The notes under the pieces were generated by a model. That model did not search any database. It saw nothing but the letters and a program-made list of their open reading frames with translations, and was not told the DNA's origin. Source: JAPLFM01 sp964650885 (GTDB lineage: Bacteria > Bacteroidota > Ignavibacteria > Kapaibacteriales > UBA2268). Taken from it: 64,000 nt of DNA. Location of the stretch: assembly GCA_964650885.1 (NCBI GenBank), contig CAZYXG010000001.1, positions 62,001 to 126,000 of the forward strand. The letters run 5' to 3'. Each line of letters begins with the position of its first letter. The stretch's first letter is position 1. Shown here one piece after another: positions 60,581 through 64,000 of the stretch. Position numbers and translations under genes: made by a program.

Positions 60581-62046
60581 ACTTTTTCCAAAGCCCAATT
60601 GAAAATCTGAATGTAATTGGAAGCTGATTTTGAAGATGAATAATCGGCTTCCATTGCGTTCTTTCTAACTTGCTCAAAACCTTTCTTGTCTTTATATAAC
60701 TCTAAAGCTCTGTTTAATGCAAATTCAAAATCGTCGCTGTTATAGTGAAGAAACACAAAGCCATTTCCTTTTTTCGAAACATTGTCATATTCAAATATAG
60801 TATCAGCAAGACCACCTGTTGCTCTTACAATTGGAATAGATGCATATTTCAAAGCATACATTTGTGTTAAACCGCAGGGTTCAAAGCGAGAAGGAACGAG
60901 GAAAAAGTCGCTAGCTGCATATATTTTATGAGATAATTCATTGTTATAACCAATATGCACCAAAATATTTTTTGGGTACTTTGATTGTAAATAGCGGAAT
61001 AAATCAATATAAAAAGTGTCTCCACTGCCAAGCAAGCAAAATCTGACTTTATTTTTTGCTACAAATTGTTCTAATTTATACTTAATAATATCTAAACCCT
61101 TTTGTTCGGTCAGTCTGGTTACCATTCCAACTAATGGAATATCAAAATCATCAACTTCTTTATTTAGACCAAATTTTTCTAACAACTTATATTTATTTTC
61201 TAATTTAGATTTAAGATTATTTGCACTATAATTTTGAGTGATTAAATTGTCTGTTTCTGGATTCCAATCAGAATAATATACTCCATTTAAAACACCTATT
61301 AAGTCTGGACTTCGTTCTAATAATGTTTGTTGCAAACCTTCGGAATAATAAGCCATTCTTATTTCTTGAGAATAAGTAGGGCTTACTGTTGTTATTTTAT
61401 CAGCAAACATTATTCCTATTTTCATAAAGTTAACTTCACCATCTTTTTCAAACCAAGACCCTGGATAAAATTCTTTCATTCCAAATCCAGATAGTTCCAT
61501 ACTTTTAAATGGATTAAATTTCCCTTGGTAAGCTAAATTATGAATTGTGAAAACACCAGCTGTTTTTGCGAAACGTTTTTGACTTTTATAGTAAATCTTA
61601 AGAAAAGGCATAGCAAAGGCAGTATGATAATCGTGAGCGTGGATTATATCTGGGGTGAAATCAATTGCTTTTGCCAATTCAAATATAGCTCTGGCTAAGA
61701 AAATAAATCTTCTATCATTATCGGAGTATTCAAATGAATCGCCATATATACCTGTTCTATTGAAATAATCATTATGTTCTATGAAATAAACAGGTACTTT
61801 GCTTCCAGGTAATGTGCCTATCCAAAATGTAGCATATTCTTCAATAAGTCCCATAGGAACAGCTAATGTAACAAAAGAGGGGTTTATATTGTATTTTTGA
61901 AAATCAATAAATCCATATTTAGGCATAACAATTATTGGGTTGTGTCCTTGGTCGTCCCATTCTTTTGTCAGATAAGATGTAACGTCTGCTAATCCACCTG
62001 ATTTTGCAAATGGTTCGACTTCTGTTGTAACTAATAGAATATTCAT
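60577..62046 (-). CDS. glgA: Glycogen synthase (ADP-glucose type)
   Basis: Elongates alpha-1,4-glucan from ADP-glucose; GT5, 489 residues. The N-terminal KSGGLADV loop (Lys15) binds the donor, HAHDYHTAF is the conserved His-rich strand, TIHNLAYQGKF is a bacterial GlgA signature, and LVPSRFEPCGLTQMYALKY with the E-x7-E motif lies in the C-terminal donor domain. Length and motif order are normal. It is the downstream gene of a secreted-FN3-protein / pdxH / glgA leftward run (19 bases after pdxH). No branching enzyme or ADP-glucose pyrophosphorylase gene is in the window. Starch/glycogen storage is inferred. Confidence 0.94.
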   Translation of the reverse strand: MNILLVTTEVEPFAKSGGLADVTSYLTKEWDDQGHNPIIVMPKYGFIDFQKYNINPSFVTLAVPMGLIEEYATFWIGTLPGSKVPVYFIEHNDYFNRTGIYGDSFEYSDNDRRFIFLARAIFELAKAIDFTPDIIHAHDYHTAFAMPFLKIYYKSQKRFAKTAGVFTIHNLAYQGKFNPFKSMELSGFGMKEFYPGSWFEKDGEVNFMKIGIMFADKITTVSPTYSQEIRMAYYSEGLQQTLLERSPDLIGVLNGVYYSDWNPETDNLITQNYSANNLKSKLENKYKLLEKFGLNKEVDDFDIPLVGMVTRLTEQKGLDIIKYKLEQFVAKNKVRFCLLGSGDTFYIDLFRYLQSKYPKNILVHIGYNNELSHKIYAASDFFLVPSRFEPCGLTQMYALKYASIPIVRATGGLADTIFEYDNVSKKGNGFVFLHYNSDDFEFALNRALELYKDKKGFEQVRKNAMEADYSSSKSASNYIQIFNWALEKV

Positions 62047-62065
62047 AATTAAACTTAATTGTTAT

Positions 62066-62704
62066 CTAAGGGGCTATTCTGATAATATGCCAATTACTCT
62101 CTTTCAATGTATAAGTAATTCTATCGTGCATTCGAGATGGTCTGCCTTGCCAAAATTCAAAATAAGATGGAATTATGGAAAAGCCACCCCAAAATTCTGG
62201 ATAAGGTACTTCAGTTTCCTCAAACTTTTGGGCAAGATTATTGTAGTTTGATTGTAACTCTTCTTTGCTGGTTTTTTGGCTTTGGTTGGAAGCCCAAGCT
62301 CCAATTTTACTTTCTTTTGGTCTTGAATTGAAATATGCTTGCGATTGTTCAATTGATGTTTTCTGAATTATTCCTTCTATTCTAATTTGTCTTTCCATTT
62401 TGTCCCAAAAGAAAAGCAGAGAAGCTTTTGGATTCTCTGCTATATTATTTGATTTGCGACTATTGTAATTAGTATAAAAAGTAAATGATTCTTTGCTAAA
62501 TTCTTTTAGTAATACAATTCGACTTGAAGGGAATCCATCTTTATTTACAGTGGATAGTACCATTGCATTGGGGTCTGGAAACAAATCAGAAGAAATTGCT
62601 TCATCGAACCATAATTTAAACTGATCAAATGGTGAAGATTCAACTTGATTTTCATTCAATTCATCGTTAGAGTAATCATGTCGAATAGCCGAATAATCTA
62701 TCAT
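62066..62704 (-). CDS. pdxH: Pyridoxamine/pyridoxine 5'-phosphate oxidase
   Basis: FMN-dependent enzyme making pyridoxal 5'-phosphate; 212 residues, the normal length. FMN-binding strings are SRIVLLKEFS (with the preceding TVNKDGFPS), TNYNSRKSNNI and WDKMERQIRIEG. The C terminus has YFEFWQGRPSRMHDRITY and ends WHIIRIAP, the diagnostic PdxH ending RLAP-like. It overlaps the upstream secreted-protein gene as ATGA, so translation is coupled, an unusual pairing of a vitamin gene with a surface protein. glgA follows by 19 bases. Confidence 0.96.
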   Translation of the reverse strand: MIDYSAIRHDYSNDELNENQVESSPFDQFKLWFDEAISSDLFPDPNAMVLSTVNKDGFPSSRIVLLKEFSKESFTFYTNYNSRKSNNIAENPKASLLFFWDKMERQIRIEGIIQKTSIEQSQAYFNSRPKESKIGAWASNQSQKTSKEELQSNYNNLAQKFEETEVPYPEFWGGFSIIPSYFEFWQGRPSRMHDRITYTLKESNWHIIRIAP

Positions 62705-64000
62705 TTAACAATTTGAAAAGGTTTAACAAAATCGAATTTATCCGATTGTACATATATGTAATATGCACCATTTTGTAAACTATTTATGCTCATATTCAAA
62801 CTTGATTCCAAAATTACATTGTTCGACATAACTTGATTTCCAAGTAAATCATATACTCGTAAAGTAAAGAATTTGGATTGACTATTCAAGTTGTTGAAAG
62901 TGATTTGGTCAGTATTAACTTTTATATCAAAACCAGCAAGTTCTTTAATATCAACTGAATTAACTTTTCCAGTATTGAATTCTAAGGCTTTACTCCAAGT
63001 GCCAGCACCAACAGTATTCACACCTTGCACTCTCCAAAAGTAATTAGTTTCTGGATTAAGTTTGTTATTGTCAAACAAATAAGAATTTGTTTTAACATCT
63101 TTTATGTCATATTTAATACTAAAAGCATCAAATATCTTGCTATTTGCTAATTGCAGATTATAGCTAGTGGCAGAAGGGTCTGCTTGCCATTGAAGTTTCG
63201 CATCGGTATTGTCTAAGACTTCTTGATCAAGTGGAGAAGTTAATGTAATTTCTAAAGGAGCACCAGCTTTTGTAGTGAAAGCCCAAGCACTAGACCAAGC
63301 GCTTACTCCAGAAGTATTTTTAGAAGCAATTCTCCAATAATACTTAGTTAAGTTTTCAAGACCTTTCAATGTGTATTCTGTTGCAACTAAATTAGTGTCC
63401 AGCAAAATTGATGTAAATTGATTGCTTTTTGAAATTTGCAAGTTATATGAAGTTGCATTTGTAGATTTATTCCAAGTAATCTTAGTGCCATTTGTAATTG
63501 CTGTTGCATTATCAGCTGGACTTGCTTGAGTAGTCTCTGAAGGTCCGCCAGGCAATCCATTAACTAATTTGAAAGTATAAGTATAATCTTTGGAAGCACC
63601 GTTAACCATTGCATTTGTGATTGATACAGTATATTCAACATTATCTTTAAGCCCAGCTACATACCATTGTAATGAGTTAGGAATACTTCCCCAACCCTCG
63701 GCATCATAAACAATACCTGAGACTGTCATATTTGTAGAACCAGCTTTGACACTAACTTGAGCTTGTGAGTAATTTACATTTGTATTAAACAATACATTGC
63801 TTTTGTTATAGAATGCGTGGAAAGATAAATAGAAGTTTTTGCTGAAATATGTAGTTGGGTAATCACCTTGTGGGTAAGCAACATAATCAATAGTTGAAGG
63901 AATAGCTCCTGAAACATAGTCTTGGTATTTCAGTGCACCTGCTGACATAGTAGCATTATCAACAATGCCATCAACTCTACCAAAAGCAATACTTTTAAGT
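62701..64000 (-). CDS. Secreted fibronectin-type III protein with type A sorting tail (5' end outside window)
   Basis: The frame is open through the right edge, so only the last 433 codons or so are seen and the signal peptide is missing. An N-terminal beta-rich part (IAFGRVDGIVDN onwards) is of unrecognised family. Two FN3-like modules follow: the strings ATSYNLQISKSNQF / KYYWRIASKNTSGVSAWS and ATSYNLQLANSKIFD / NYFWRVQGVNTVGAGTWS mark them. The last 75 residues (FFTLRVYDLLGNQVMSNNVI, NGAYYIYVQSDKF) are the type IX sorting domain ending in a hydrophobic strand. A surface or extracellular adhesin/enzyme is likely but unspecified. It ends in an ATGA overlap with pdxH. Confidence 0.82.
   Translation of the reverse strand, partial: LKSIAFGRVDGIVDNATMSAGALKYQDYVSGAIPSTIDYVAYPQGDYPTTYFSKNFYLSFHAFYNKSNVLFNTNVNYSQAQVSVKAGSTNMTVSGIVYDAEGWGSIPNSLQWYVAGLKDNVEYTVSITNAMVNGASKDYTYTFKLVNGLPGGPSETTQASPADNATAITNGTKITWNKSTNATSYNLQISKSNQFTSILLDTNLVATEYTLKGLENLTKYYWRIASKNTSGVSAWSSAWAFTTKAGAPLEITLTSPLDQEVLDNTDAKLQWQADPSATSYNLQLANSKIFDAFSIKYDIKDVKTNSYLFDNNKLNPETNYFWRVQGVNTVGAGTWSKALEFNTGKVNSVDIKELAGFDIKVNTDQITFNNLNSQSKFFTLRVYDLLGNQVMSNNVILESSLNMSINSLQNGAYYIYVQSDKFDFVKPFQIVK

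Overview
The window is AT-rich, gene-dense DNA from a Gram-negative bacterium of the wider Bacteroidota/Chlorobi group, most plausibly the Ignavibacteria/Kapabacteria side. The supporting signs are C-terminal tails of the type IX secretion sorting kind on secreted proteins, a PorV-like outer-membrane protein, a GWxTD-type protein, a carboxypeptidase-regulatory/TonB-dependent receptor, and a TTTG-N19-TAnnTTTG promoter directly upstream of a tRNA gene. The placement is an inference from gene content; no rRNA gene is present to settle it. No mobile element, CRISPR array, prophage or rRNA was seen. The only structural RNA found is tRNA-Leu(UAG).

Layout. 1-10.9 kb: the end of a TrkA-type potassium channel gene; a leftward GT2 / endonuclease III / HAD operon with ATGA overlaps; rightward rsmG, a DUF4159 protein and a giant DUF4175-like coiled-coil membrane protein; a PspC/LiaF-like pair; and a serine hydrolase. 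11.0-18.7 kb: a compact signalling operon with an NtrC-type regulator, a HEAT-like repeat protein, CheR, two CheYs, a CheZ-like phosphatase with several CheY-docking-type motifs, and CheA. 18.7-25.2 kb: GT4, proline-catabolic P5C dehydrogenase, a vWA membrane protein, a flavin reductase and a DsbA-like protein. 25.3-42.0 kb: an ECF sigma factor with an unusual anti-sigma protein, then a cell-surface locus (secreted Asp-box protein, TonB receptor, 1569-residue secreted protein, PorV-like protein, GWxTD protein) and two lipid A/LPS-type enzymes. 42.0-49.5 kb, leftward: nuoL-nuoM-nuoN, a thioredoxin-like lipoprotein, an EVE protein and a flippase. 49.7-57.5 kb: clpS, an acidic unknown protein, HpnE-like oxidase, tRNA-Leu, then tig-rhodanese-clpP-clpX and cinA. 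57.6-64 kb: rpsA, a NYN protein, glgA, pdxH and the end of a secreted FN3 protein.

How the genes work together. The che operon can supply an adaptation, kinase and phosphatase module, but no receptor, CheW, CheB, flagellar or pilus gene is in view. The sigma/anti-sigma pair sits just upstream of the surface-protein locus, and the same 11-base GTAACC-containing box precedes both the sigma gene and the TonB receptor gene, suggesting one regulon. The tig-clpP-clpX operon and the nearby clpS make a protein quality-control neighbourhood. Genes are packed so tightly that five of six convergent pairs overlap at their 3' ends. Several genes appear to start at TTG, and several of the longest possible reading frames begin inside the preceding gene's terminator; the starts given here are corrected for this.
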